Assembly (NCBI RefSeq): GCF_000017565.1
Contig: NC_009719.1
Span: 2,463,001 to 2,527,000 of the forward strand
From: Parvibaculum lavamentivorans DS-1
GTDB taxonomy: Bacteria > Pseudomonadota > Alphaproteobacteria > Parvibaculales > Parvibaculaceae
Direction: 5' to 3'
DNA: 64,000 bases
The notes beneath the pieces were generated by a model. It was not told where the DNA came from. It worked only from the letters and a program-made list of their open reading frames with translations, and made no database searches. Shown piece after piece: positions 45,594 to 53,207 of the stretch. The stretch's first letter is position 1, and each line of letters opens with the position of its first letter. The position numbers and the translations under genes were made by a program.

Positions 45594-45964
45594 GGTGCGC
45601 AGATCCGTTCGCCATTTACCTCACAGGGATATTTGAACACATACCCAGATGGTTTATAGGACGTGCTGGAGCTACTACTGATGTAGTTTCCACCCGTATC
45701 GGCATAAGCATTGGCGTTGTATCCGCCATAGGTCTGCTGCACCATTTGGTTGATGCTCGCGGTAATGCCGTTCCAGCCGCCGTCGCTTTCGCCATAGGGA
45801 CGATGGACATCCCGGTAGCGCGCCCGCGCTTTCGCCTCGCGCCGCGCGCGCTCCTCGTCGCGGCGTTCGGCTTCCCGGGCCGCCTCGCGTTCTTCCTCGG
45901 CGCGTTTTTCCGCGCGGCGCTCTGCCTCGCGGCGCTCTTCCTCCTTGATCTCGTATTCGATCCG
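45590..45964 (-). pseudogene. 3' continuation of the interrupted gene beyond an in-frame amber codon
   Basis: After the TAG at 45965-45967 the same frame stays open for 124 sense codons. It begins RIEYEIKEEERREAERR (a charged helix) and then continues GWNGITASINQMVQQTYGGY. It ends with EVNGERICAP and a TGA that overlaps the ATG of the next gene by the classic ATGA. Codon use matches the upstream part. The layout shows that the ancestral gene ran to 45590 and was coupled to the next gene. No start codon with a ribosome site lies just after the TAG. Confidence 0.75.
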
Positions 45965-47104
45965 CTATGCCTCGCGCCCGTCGTCGCGAAGCTGTGCAAG
46001 CCGCAATTCGCGCGTCCTGAACAGGGCTTTTGTTTGCTCGAGCCAGCTCTCGTAGCCCGATGCGCCGCCGCCGGGCTGCGGCGGCAGCTCCTGCATCTGG
46101 TTGCGGAGCCGGCCGTCTATGCCGCCGACGGCATTGGCATAGATGCGCAGCTTGATGTCGCGCGCGAGGCCGGTGCCCAGATATTTCTCCGGCAGGTTCG
46201 CGGGCGTCAGCCGCTCGAACATGGAGACGAGCTTCCTGTTCACCTCCTGTGGGCTGTGCTCCGCTTCGTAGTTCGCAAGCGCCACCCTGATCTCGTCCAC
46301 CGGCAGGCCGAACGTGTCGTCGAGCAGCAGGAGCTGGCTCTCCACCGCCTCGCGCAACGGCGCGTTGTATCGGTCGACGTTCTTGTCGTGCCAGTAGGTC
46401 TGCAGGTCGAACGTATTCACCTTCGCCTGCACGATGGCCGCCCCGATGGGCTTCACGCCGGCCTTCACGATGGCCTTGGCGGTCTCGCCGTCCACAAGGT
46501 TGCCATTGCCGTCCCGGATGAACCCGCCCCAGTCATAGCTGCCGGCCACGTTGAAGCTCGACTCGTTGCCGGCCCGGGCCGGCACGCCCACCGTGTCGGT
46601 GATGGTGTAGGTCCGTCCTTCATGCTCGAAGGCGATGGCGATATGCACGTCATAGAGGTCGAGTTTCGCATTGGCGGCCGGGTCGAGCCCCGCGACAAGG
46701 CCGGGATCGGCTTTCGCATAGCCGGCGGGCAGCATCCCTTCGAGGCTTTTCGGCGTCCAGTTGATCGCCATTTCGACCAGCGGCTGGCCCGCCAGCATGC
46801 CGACCCGCCAGCCGAGATTGGCGTTGATGCCGGTGGTAACGGGGTCCCCCGCATTCGCCCCCTGCCAGCCGGGATTGGCATTGGCGCCGGTGGAAACGGC
46901 GGTCCCGCGGCAGGCCGCTTCGAAGGAGGCGGGCTGACAGCCTGTTACACCGGTGATGCTGCCGTTGTTCTCGCGCGCGTCGAGAAAGTCACGGAAGTTT
47001 TCGAGGTCGGGATTGGCCGAGGCGGGAGCGCAGAAGAGGAGCGCAGCCAGAAACGCGCCGGCATGCCTGTGATGGAGTCCCCCGCCCCTGATGAGGATCG
47101 GCAT
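45965..47104 (-). CDS. exported hypothetical protein, truncated by an amber codon
   Basis: From the ATG at 47104 (preceded by GGAG; 47116 is an alternative start) the protein has about 379 residues. It begins with a signal peptide MPILIRGGGLHHRHAGAFLA-ALLFCAPASA. Mature features are two Cys (VTGCQPASFEAACRG), a region VHIAIAFEHEGRTYTITDTVG, and a C-terminal helix. The TAG at 45965 interrupts a frame that continues for 124 codons, so this is probably the N-terminal three quarters of a protein of about 504 residues. I do not know the family. Followed directly by the 679-residue membrane protein gene, it may work with it at the envelope. Confidence 0.65.
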   Translation of the reverse strand: MPILIRGGGLHHRHAGAFLAALLFCAPASANPDLENFRDFLDARENNGSITGVTGCQPASFEAACRGTAVSTGANANPGWQGANAGDPVTTGINANLGWRVGMLAGQPLVEMAINWTPKSLEGMLPAGYAKADPGLVAGLDPAANAKLDLYDVHIAIAFEHEGRTYTITDTVGVPARAGNESSFNVAGSYDWGGFIRDGNGNLVDGETAKAIVKAGVKPIGAAIVQAKVNTFDLQTYWHDKNVDRYNAPLREAVESQLLLLDDTFGLPVDEIRVALANYEAEHSPQEVNRKLVSMFERLTPANLPEKYLGTGLARDIKLRIYANAVGGIDGRLRNQMQELPPQPGGGASGYESWLEQTKALFRTRELRLAQLRDDGREA

Positions 47105-47370
47105 GCATGTCTCCATGAGCGGCCGCGGCCGGTGAACGATGGAAAACGACTGTCAGCAAACTGATGTTCGTGCGAACTGGAGGCATCGACAAGAAGTTTC
47201 AAGCGGCACTTCAACGGGAATCGTCATTCGACGGATTTTTTTGTCTCTCGCCGCCTTCCTTGTTGGCAGGTCTCTTTCACCTCACTAATCTGGATCGTTT
47301 GCGTCAACTTTCCGCCGCGTCTTTGAAGCGCCGGAAGCTGTCCGATCTGTATCGAACGGGGAATCAATCC

Positions 47371-47901
47371 ATGTTGGTTTTGTTCCGGACCTGTCTTCTT
47401 CTAGCACTCGCCGCCGGATCGTTTTTTCTCCCGGTCGTGCAGGCTTTCGCGGCGTTTCCCTGCGAGGACGATGAGGTGGAGAGGTTGACCATTCCGTCTC
47501 CGGCAGGCTGGACGAAGGGCGAGCCCACGCGCAGCCTCACACGACACGATGAAGGCTGGGCCAAACAGGCGCTCGGGCTCGACTGGCGGCTTCTGCGGAC
47601 AGAGGAGTTCGCTTTTGTCGCCGTGCCCGCTGCGCGAAAGACCCCGCTTTTCTTTATCCAGCGTTGGGATCCGGAATGGTGCGGCTCCGGCGGCTGCACC
47701 ATGACGCTTTACGATTGCACGGTAGAGGAGGGCGAGGCTGGCAAATGCAAGACGGTCTGGTCGGGCTGGAAGGAAGAGGTTCGGTTTCCGGGAACGGGGG
47801 AGACGGATCATCCCGATTTCATTACCGGCGGAACCGATCTTTTCACATGGGCGGACGGCGGATACAGGGCCGTCTGCAACGTGACGGTGCTCGCGGAATA
47901 G
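47371..47901 (+). CDS. exported hypothetical protein, 176 residues
   Basis: From the ATG at 47371 (GGGGAATCAATCC upstream) the protein has a signal peptide MLVLFRTCLLLALAAGSFFL-PVVQAFA. The mature protein has at least five cysteines (FPCEDDEVER, WCGSGGCTM, YDCTVEEGEAGKCKTVW, YRAVCNV), so disulfide bonds are likely in the periplasm. Family unknown. A longer frame from 47164 lacks a signal. It is divergent from the amber-interrupted gene and convergent with the next. Confidence 0.72.
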   Translation: MLVLFRTCLLLALAAGSFFLPVVQAFAAFPCEDDEVERLTIPSPAGWTKGEPTRSLTRHDEGWAKQALGLDWRLLRTEEFAFVAVPAARKTPLFFIQRWDPEWCGSGGCTMTLYDCTVEEGEAGKCKTVWSGWKEEVRFPGTGETDHPDFITGGTDLFTWADGGYRAVCNVTVLAE

Positions 47902-47907
47902 GTGCGC

Positions 47908-48444
47908 TCAGGAACAGCCTTCGATGAGGAAGATCGCTTCGCCGCCCGCGTGGATGCGGAAGACCATCGCGGCGCCGGGGGCGATGAAGGGGCCGGGATC
48001 GTCCGTCATGGTTTCGTAGCGGATGCCGCGCTTCGCTGTCTCGTCCCAGGATGTGAAATATTCGCCTTTCACATATTCATGGGCTTCGATCTCCAGTTCC
48101 TCGCCATAGCTGTCCATGATCCTGCTCGCCGGATCGCCGAGGCGGATGCCCTTGTCGGTTGCGACGGCGCTCGGTCCCTCATAAAGCGAGATACGCACGA
48201 TCCGTCCGTTCTGCACCATGTAGCGCAGCTTGTCCTCACCGGCCGGTGCAGCGAGATGGTGGCAGGCGGCATCGGGCATTCCTTCGCCGTCATTTTGCAG
48301 GCGCAGCCCAAGCGCTTGCGACGCCTCGTCGGACGACATGCCGATGGTCACCGGCCCATATCCGTTCGGCGACAGGGCCCAATCAGAGGCGAGAGCGGGC
48401 GCGGCGCAAAGGATGGCGGCGGCGAGGGCCGCGGTTCTATTCAT
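47908..48444 (-). CDS. exported hypothetical protein, 178 residues
   Basis: From the ATG at 48444 the protein has a signal peptide (MNRTAALAAAILCAAPALA) and a mature domain reading WALSPNGYGPVTIGMSSDEASQALGLRL. The pattern GPVxIGMSxDEAxxALG is common in small periplasmic or lysozyme-inhibitor-like proteins of unknown function. Further on come IRLGDPASRIMDSYG and a C-terminal Cys. The gene overlaps the upstream gene by 8 bp, so the two are cotranscribed. Confidence 0.75.
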   Translation of the reverse strand: MNRTAALAAAILCAAPALASDWALSPNGYGPVTIGMSSDEASQALGLRLQNDGEGMPDAACHHLAAPAGEDKLRYMVQNGRIVRISLYEGPSAVATDKGIRLGDPASRIMDSYGEELEIEAHEYVKGEYFTSWDETAKRGIRYETMTDDPGPFIAPGAAMVFRIHAGGEAIFLIEGCS

Positions 48445-49054
48445 CCGTGCTTGTCCGCTTCGACATCTCCGCCGCGCGCTCCCAGACATAGGCCAGCGCC
48501 GCGTCCGGCACATGGAATGTGGCATAGGCATAGCCCGTGCCTTCGTAATGATGCGCGATGAAGGGGCCCCGGTAGTTCAGCCAGTCACCATAGTTTCCCA
48601 TCCGGTAGGGAAGGTTTTTGGGAAGAAGCGCCTCGGGCGGCAGGACGACGGAATGGCGATAGGCGAGGGGCGGGCCGTCGGCATCGATCTGCACCATGTC
48701 CGTCTCGATGCAGGGCGTTTCTTCCCCGGCCATGCAGCCGTTAAATGAAATCCGGTTCGGCTTGCTGTCCTCGCGGCCGCCGTGGGGATTGCGGATCGCC
48801 AGGTCGCGGGAACAGAAACCCGACCCGGCATCTGCCTCGATCGACGCATCGAGATAGACCGGCTCTCCATTATGTGCCGCCGCGAAAGCAAGCAGCGCGA
48901 GGATGGCGTCCGTTTCTCCTTCCGTGTCTGTTCGGTCGTCGTTGAAGCAGGAGAGCCGGAAGCTCACGGCGGGCAGAGGTTCGACCGCGAAAGCAGGCAG
49001 CGTGTGCAGCGACAAAGAAAACGTGAAGAGGACTGCTAGGACAGCGCACCGCAT
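48437..49054 (-). CDS. exported hypothetical protein, 205 residues
   Basis: From the ATG at 49054, with AGGAAG upstream, the product starts with a signal peptide MRCAVLAVLFTFSLSLHTLP-AFA. Mature features are SFRLSCFNDDRTDTEGETDAILALLAFAAAHNGEPVYLDASIE and later Cys residues (GFCSRD, NGCMAGEETPC). It looks like a small periplasmic protein with disulfides; family unknown. It is the first gene of a two-gene unit with the 178-residue protein. Confidence 0.72.
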   Translation of the reverse strand: MRCAVLAVLFTFSLSLHTLPAFAVEPLPAVSFRLSCFNDDRTDTEGETDAILALLAFAAAHNGEPVYLDASIEADAGSGFCSRDLAIRNPHGGREDSKPNRISFNGCMAGEETPCIETDMVQIDADGPPLAYRHSVVLPPEALLPKNLPYRMGNYGDWLNYRGPFIAHHYEGTGYAYATFHVPDAALAYVWERAAEMSKRTSTDE

Positions 49055-49250
49055 GACACTTACTTCCTGATAACGGCGCGCGCGTTTGAAGGCGCGCACT
49101 GCCATTCTGCTTTTGAAGTCTACGTCCAATCTGATCATTCACGGGAACCGTTTCTCACAAACTGGCGTGGAATCTTCTCATTCTTTCTACAATCAGCTTC
49201 ATGACAATCTGAGCTAAAGCCAAACCCTTCCAGGTGGGCAATTACCTGTC

Positions 49251-49274
49251 GTCCGCTTTGCGCCAATATCCGTC
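49251..49274. repeat. dispersed GTCCGCTT palindromic element, copy B
   Basis: GTCCGCTTTGCGCCA at 49251-49265 matches copies A (32330) and C (61400). The second arm is degenerate (ATATCCGTC). Confidence 0.5.
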
Positions 49275-49360
49275 ATTGGCGCCTAGCCGAAAAGCGAACA
49301 TCCAAGCAGAACGCCTGTCGCGCGAAGTCTGTCTCGATTATCGGTTTGCATCTCTGGGAT

Positions 49361-49402
49361 AAAAGTCTCGGCGTCCGTTACGCTCGCCCTTATTGCCGAG
49401 AC
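49361..49402 (-). terminator. probable terminator of the leftward four-gene unit
   Basis: GTCTCGGC (49365-49372) pairs with GCCGAGAC (49395-49402). On the reverse strand TTTTA follows (49360-49364). The loop is long (22 bases) and may fold further. It lies 24 bp beyond the 136-residue gene. Confidence 0.55.
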
Positions 49403-49425
49403 GCTCGGCGTCGCCGAATTCGGTT

Positions 49426-49836
49426 TCAGCTATCGCCGAATGAAGAAGCGTCGGCACTTCGCTTCTTTCTCTCCATAAAATCTTGCAGCGTTGGGGCCGG
49501 TTTGTCGGCGTCGGTGACCCATGTCTGCGACCACAGGATTGATGTCTCGTAGACCGAGCTGCACTGCCACTCGCCATCCGCCTCGAACCAATGTTGTGCT
49601 TCCGGCAGAAGTTCGAACGGTACGGGATGGCGGGCAAAGGGGTTGTGAAAGACCTCCATTTCGGCGACCCAGGGTTCGTACCCATGTGGCCAAAGGTTGC
49701 GATATTCTTCGCTCGTTATGTCGAGGCAAAACGGGATGCCCTTAAGCGCGCCCGGTGCCCGATCAAAGAATTCACCGAATCTCATATACCGGTAGCCAGC
49801 TGGCGCACCCGACGCGGAAATCGGCACCCGGTTCAA
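49426..49836 (-). CDS. hypothetical protein, 136 residues
   Basis: I do not recognise this small soluble protein. It is rich in aromatic residues: RFGEFFDRAPGALKGIPFCLDITSEEYRNLWPHGYEPW, and later HWFEADGEWQCSSVYETSILWSQTW. Its ATG overlaps the TGA of the 337-residue gene (ATGA), so it is translated with it and ends the leftward unit. A partner, inhibitor or immunity role is possible but unsupported. Confidence 0.7.
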   Translation of the reverse strand: MNRVPISASGAPAGYRYMRFGEFFDRAPGALKGIPFCLDITSEEYRNLWPHGYEPWVAEMEVFHNPFARHPVPFELLPEAQHWFEADGEWQCSSVYETSILWSQTWVTDADKPAPTLQDFMERKKRSADASSFGDS

Positions 49837-50846
49837 CTTTGAGATTGAGCACGCGTTAGAAAAAATGACGGCTGAAAGCTCTGCATGGCGGTCATTGCGA
49901 ATAGACCGGCCGGGAATTGGGCAGGGCCAAGAAGCGCATCAGCTGGCATTGACACAGCTTGAAGTCGGCCGTCGATCTCGGCCACGGTCGCGCCGGACCC
50001 CTGAAGATAGCCGATTAAGCCCTCACGACTCCACATCATCGATCCGGACGCGTGGAAGTCGGCGACCGCCAGGATGAAGGGTTTTCCAATGACGTGGGGG
50101 AGCTGATCGTACCGTCTCGCGAGCTTGTTACCGATCGTCTTTGCAAAGCGCAGGGCGGCGCTGCCGAAGAAAATCTCCTCCCTGTCGGTCGGTATCTCTG
50201 CGAAAGGCGCATTGACGTGATTGTAGGGCGCCGGCGCATTTGCCGTGACTGCCTCGATCCAAGCTTCTCCGCCATGGCGGCTCTCGATGCGAAAATCGGG
50301 TGACTCGAAGGGTTGCTCGACCAGCAGCCCCTGTTCTCGAAACGAGGCGAGGAGCTGAGCCTCCCAAATACGCGTGTGAAAATTGGTTGTTTGGCAGTCG
50401 CCGACCCAATTGCGGTCGGGCCTTGGCAGGGCGAGATAGAGTTGGTTCAGAGCCCATGCGGCTGGCCGGCGCGCGGCAGTTGCCAACAGTCGAAATGAAT
50501 CGCTCGGCTCACGATCCTTGAGGTCAAAAAGGGGCGCGTGTGCGACAACCCCGGAGGGGACAGGTTCCGGCGGCATGCCCTCCGCCAGCGAGGGCGCTAA
50601 AGCTTCAACTGCCGCATCCATTGAGTTGAAGCCGCTCGCTCGCCCGGTGATCGTCCAGACCGAGTCCACGCGTCGGCGCATTACAATCGTGCCAAACGTC
50701 TTGGTGGCGACATTCCGGGTGAGAATCCCGCAGGCGAGGCCGTCCGACCCACCCCACGCTCCGATGGGAGGCTCTTCGCCGAAACCGTGGCCGCGGGGGA
50801 GCGACAATGCGTAGAAATCGAACTCCCACTGCGGGATTTCTCGCAT
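49833..50846 (-). CDS. hypothetical protein with a divergent PD-(D/E)XK-like region, 337 residues
   Basis: No family is recognised with certainty. Around residues 160-200 the order of EAQLLASFREQGLL, PFESPDFRIESRHGGEAWIEAVTA and later helices resembles a PD-(D/E)XK nuclease: a Glu-bearing helix, then Pro-Asp, then an E-A-V strand. The usual Lys of ExK is replaced by Val, so catalysis is doubtful or uses another residue. Its start overlaps the stop of a 35-residue ORF (TAATG), and its stop overlaps the next gene (ATGA), so three frames are tightly coupled. The fold assignment is an inference. Confidence 0.65.
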   Translation of the reverse strand: MREIPQWEFDFYALSLPRGHGFGEEPPIGAWGGSDGLACGILTRNVATKTFGTIVMRRRVDSVWTITGRASGFNSMDAAVEALAPSLAEGMPPEPVPSGVVAHAPLFDLKDREPSDSFRLLATAARRPAAWALNQLYLALPRPDRNWVGDCQTTNFHTRIWEAQLLASFREQGLLVEQPFESPDFRIESRHGGEAWIEAVTANAPAPYNHVNAPFAEIPTDREEIFFGSAALRFAKTIGNKLARRYDQLPHVIGKPFILAVADFHASGSMMWSREGLIGYLQGSGATVAEIDGRLQAVSMPADALLGPAQFPAGLFAMTAMQSFQPSFFLTRAQSQS

Positions 50847-50953
50847 TACGTCGCCTTCGACTGTTCGGACTGGCTACCGTTCCCATCCATCGTGAGGATG
50901 CGACCGACCATAACCTGTCGAGCGCCGTTAACTACTGCAATGAAATTTCCCAT
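50846..50953 (-). CDS. small hypothetical protein, 35 residues
   Basis: The 35-codon frame reads MGNFIAVVNGARQVMVGR, then ILTMDGNGSQSEQSKAT. A strong GGGGGAG lies 5 bases before its ATG, and its TAA overlaps the ATG of the 337-residue gene (TAATG). These are good signs of real translation and coupling. The beta-strand-rich sequence has no known relatives that I recall. It could be a leader peptide for the next gene or a functional small protein. The DUF5677 gene ends 32 bp upstream on the same strand. Confidence 0.6.
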   Translation of the reverse strand: MGNFIAVVNGARQVMVGRILTMDGNGSQSEQSKAT

Positions 50954-50985
50954 CTGGACTCCCCCAGAGACTGACTTTGAAATTA

Positions 50986-51765
50986 TTAGACGTTGTCTTC
51001 CTGCTGCAACTGTTGGTCGTCGCGGTACCATTCACTTGCCAAGGCCCGGTAACGTCGAAGTAGCGTCTGAAATTCGTCCCAAACGTCCGTTTTTGCTTTG
51101 ATCTTCATGATGAGCAGAGTGGCGACTGTCATAGAAATGCCGAGCTCTGTCATGGTGTGGTGAAAATCGTCGTCGTCGAGCGCCGGATGAAGAATTAGCG
51201 TTGCCAAGCCCGTTTCGGGATGCTCGATATAGTGCCGGTTGAGAGCGGTGATGCTCACGTGAGCGGCATCCCCGGAAATATCGCGATAGCTGCGATAAAG
51301 CCGATCGAAGTCGCTACCCTCCAGAAGCGTATCGAGTCGGATTGCCTTCGCGCCCCGGAACCCTTGATCGACAAATTCCTGCAGCTGTTGCTTGACGTCG
51401 TCGGCGCCGCTGAACGTCTTCGCATCGAGATGAAGAGCAGCCCGCGAATGCCGGCTCTTGAAGTCGTCGTCCTTCATCTTTGATACGAAAGCGGGATTTC
51501 GGTCCAGCGCGATGAGGTACATAGTGGCCTCAAGGACGCCGCGAGAATAGATGCGAAAATCAAGCTGTCGGTCGTTTTCGAGCAGGAGCAAGGCGCTCTC
51601 GAACAGCGTCAACCCTCGGGCGTATAGCGCCATTTTGAGCGCAATCAGCTCACGCTCCTCGTCTGAGGTGACGTCGATCGGATCTTCTGAAGTGAAGCGC
51701 CTGGCAGCGTCGACATAGTCATTCATCCAGGCAAGCCATTGCGAAGTGCGCGATCGCTGTTCGGT
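50986..51765 (-). CDS. DUF5677-family protein
   Basis: The protein has about 259 residues from a GTG at 51765 (GGAG upstream). A TTG at 51861 would give 291 residues. The helical core reads LIALKMALYARGLTLFESALLLLENDRQLDFRIYSRGVLEATMYLIAL, the pattern I associate with DUF5677. Later it has DISGDAAHVSITALNRHY and a long amphipathic C-terminal helix. The biochemical function is unknown. It heads the leftward unit and is divergent from a PD-(D/E)XK nuclease gene, in a region otherwise full of defence-like genes. Confidence 0.75.
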   Translation of the reverse strand, partial: TEQRSRTSQWLAWMNDYVDAARRFTSEDPIDVTSDEERELIALKMALYARGLTLFESALLLLENDRQLDFRIYSRGVLEATMYLIALDRNPAFVSKMKDDDFKSRHSRAALHLDAKTFSGADDVKQQLQEFVDQGFRGAKAIRLDTLLEGSDFDRLYRSYRDISGDAAHVSITALNRHYIEHPETGLATLILHPALDDDDFHHTMTELGISMTVATLLIMKIKAKTDVWDEFQTLLRRYRALASEWYRDDQQLQQEDNV

Positions 51766-51943
51766 CACGGGAAACAGCTCCGAAAGAATTGGTGTGGCTG
51801 GCGTTTCTTGACAGAATTTCGCGGGAGCCAGCTGCCATAGGCACGCATATAGGAAAAGCAAAAAGCGTTGGGTTTCGTGTTCTTGTGGGAGAATTCGGTT
51901 TCCACTTCGCGATCTCGATTTTCATTGAGGTATTTCATGGTAG

Positions 51944-52465
51944 ATGAATGTTATGAGGGATGAGTTTCAAGAGATACTTTCAGTATTCGCGGCTGCGGTG
52001 CGAGCACTTTTGCTGGATAAGGGCCTTGCCTATGCGGATCCTGCCGAGCGGGCGCTTGTCGCTCGGATTCGGGATCTCCTTCATAGGGAATATGCCGGCT
52101 GGTCGATCGATCTGGAATGGAATCGCCGCGAGGATGTGATTAAGCGCCTTCGCTATGGCCTGAGCGATGATGAGTTGATTGGGAAGGACGCGATCGTGCC
52201 TGACCTGATCGTACATCGGGTCGGGAAGCGTGAAAATTTGCTCGTCGTCGAGGTCAAGAAGTCTACCAACAAGGACTTCGATGGGGACATCTGGAAACTG
52301 AAGGGAATGACGGAGCAGGCTGGGGTTTACGGGTATCTGGTTGGACTTCATCTGGTGATAGACGTGAAGGCGGGGATCGCGCCGCGTTGCGATGTCTATG
52401 TCGACGCTGCGCTGGACGAAGAGTTGACAGAGTGGATGCGCGCCGAGCTGGGGTCAGCAGATTGA
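51944..52465 (+). CDS. PD-(D/E)XK nuclease-like protein, 173 residues
   Basis: The small protein has the restriction-endonuclease-like signature: Glu-bearing helix DLLHREYAGWSIDLEWNR, then Pro86-Asp87 in IVPDLIVHRVGKRENLL and Glu103-Val-Lys105 in VVEVKKSTN. The 16-residue spacing fits a compact catalytic core, so DNA or RNA cleavage is plausible. It is the first rightward gene. The TGA overlaps the TTG start of the next gene, implying coupling. Which nucleic acid it targets cannot be told. Confidence 0.75.
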   Translation: MNVMRDEFQEILSVFAAAVRALLLDKGLAYADPAERALVARIRDLLHREYAGWSIDLEWNRREDVIKRLRYGLSDDELIGKDAIVPDLIVHRVGKRENLLVVEVKKSTNKDFDGDIWKLKGMTEQAGVYGYLVGLHLVIDVKAGIAPRCDVYVDAALDEELTEWMRAELGSAD

Positions 52466-53151
52466 CTGCGGATCCTGTTGAGATCGTAAAACTGCTCGGC
52501 CGATTTACCGGGCCGGATTTGACGCGGACATTATCGAGCATCGAAGGCGCGGTGCGAGGCGTGTCGGCCGGCGATTGCACGGGTTTTCTCGAAAATGTCG
52601 GGGCTGGCCGTGAGGTGTTGGCGGCCGCGGCCGGCATGAAACGACTTGCCGGACAGATCAATGTCACGATCCACGCGCTCGGCATCCTCATGTGCCTGCC
52701 ACATATTCTCGAGCCGGACGAGCGCGTCCAATCTGTGTCTCTCGGTGCGGGAAATACGGGCCGCGATTTCGATCTGGAGACGAATGTTCGGGTCGCCGAG
52801 TTCAAATTCATTCAGTGGAGAGGCGGGCCAGAGACGATCCGTCAGAATTCGGTTTTCAAGGATTACCTGCTGCTTGCGGAGCATTCGACCGCGAAGCGCA
52901 AGCACCTCTATTTGCTCGGAACGGAGCATGCGATCAGGTTCTTGCGAGGTGGTCGCGCCATGTCGAGCGTCTTGAGCAGAAACGCCAAGCTGCAGAGGAT
53001 GTTTACGGAGCGGTTCGGGGAGCGCTTCCGGACGGTCGGCGATTATTACGCGGCTCACGCCAGCGCGGTTCAGATCGAGGATGTTTCGCCCTGGCTTTCG
53101 GAATTGGCGGAGGAGTTGATCGCGGAGCCGGATATGGACGTAAGCGATTGA
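52462..53151 (+). CDS. hypothetical protein with a nuclease-like ExK motif, 229 residues
   Basis: I take the TTG at 52462 as the start, since it overlaps the upstream TGA (TTGA) and the sequence upstream reads poorly. The protein has a helical N-terminal half. Then RDFDLETNVRVAEFKFIQWRGG follows, where Asp, Glu and Lys (E-F-K) suggest a second PD-(D/E)XK-like core. Next is KDYLLLAEHSTAKRKHLYLLGTEHAIRFL. I cannot name the family. It lies between a nuclease-like gene and abiH, all in the same direction. Confidence 0.65.
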   Translation: MTADPVEIVKLLGRFTGPDLTRTLSSIEGAVRGVSAGDCTGFLENVGAGREVLAAAAGMKRLAGQINVTIHALGILMCLPHILEPDERVQSVSLGAGNTGRDFDLETNVRVAEFKFIQWRGGPETIRQNSVFKDYLLLAEHSTAKRKHLYLLGTEHAIRFLRGGRAMSSVLSRNAKLQRMFTERFGERFRTVGDYYAAHASAVQIEDVSPWLSELAEELIAEPDMDVSD

Positions 53152-53207
53152 AGAGCATCTCAGATGAGGGAATGAGTTGGCAAACGGGAAAACCGTGAAG
53201 GGCTGGG

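Larger units (their letters stand above)
49055..49425. other. non-coding boundary region of the defence island
   Basis: This 371-bp stretch is AT-richer than its left neighbours and contains no convincing gene. It holds copy B of the GTCCGCTT element (49251-49274) and the terminator-like hairpin at 49361-49402. The start of the 205-residue gene on its left lies in native-looking DNA, so the accessory island probably begins within this stretch. Confidence 0.45.

Noticed and set aside
45965-45967. Amber codon as a pyrrolysine codon
   Set aside because: No pylTSBCD-like genes or known pyrrolysine protein context; a nonsense mutation or sequence error is simpler.
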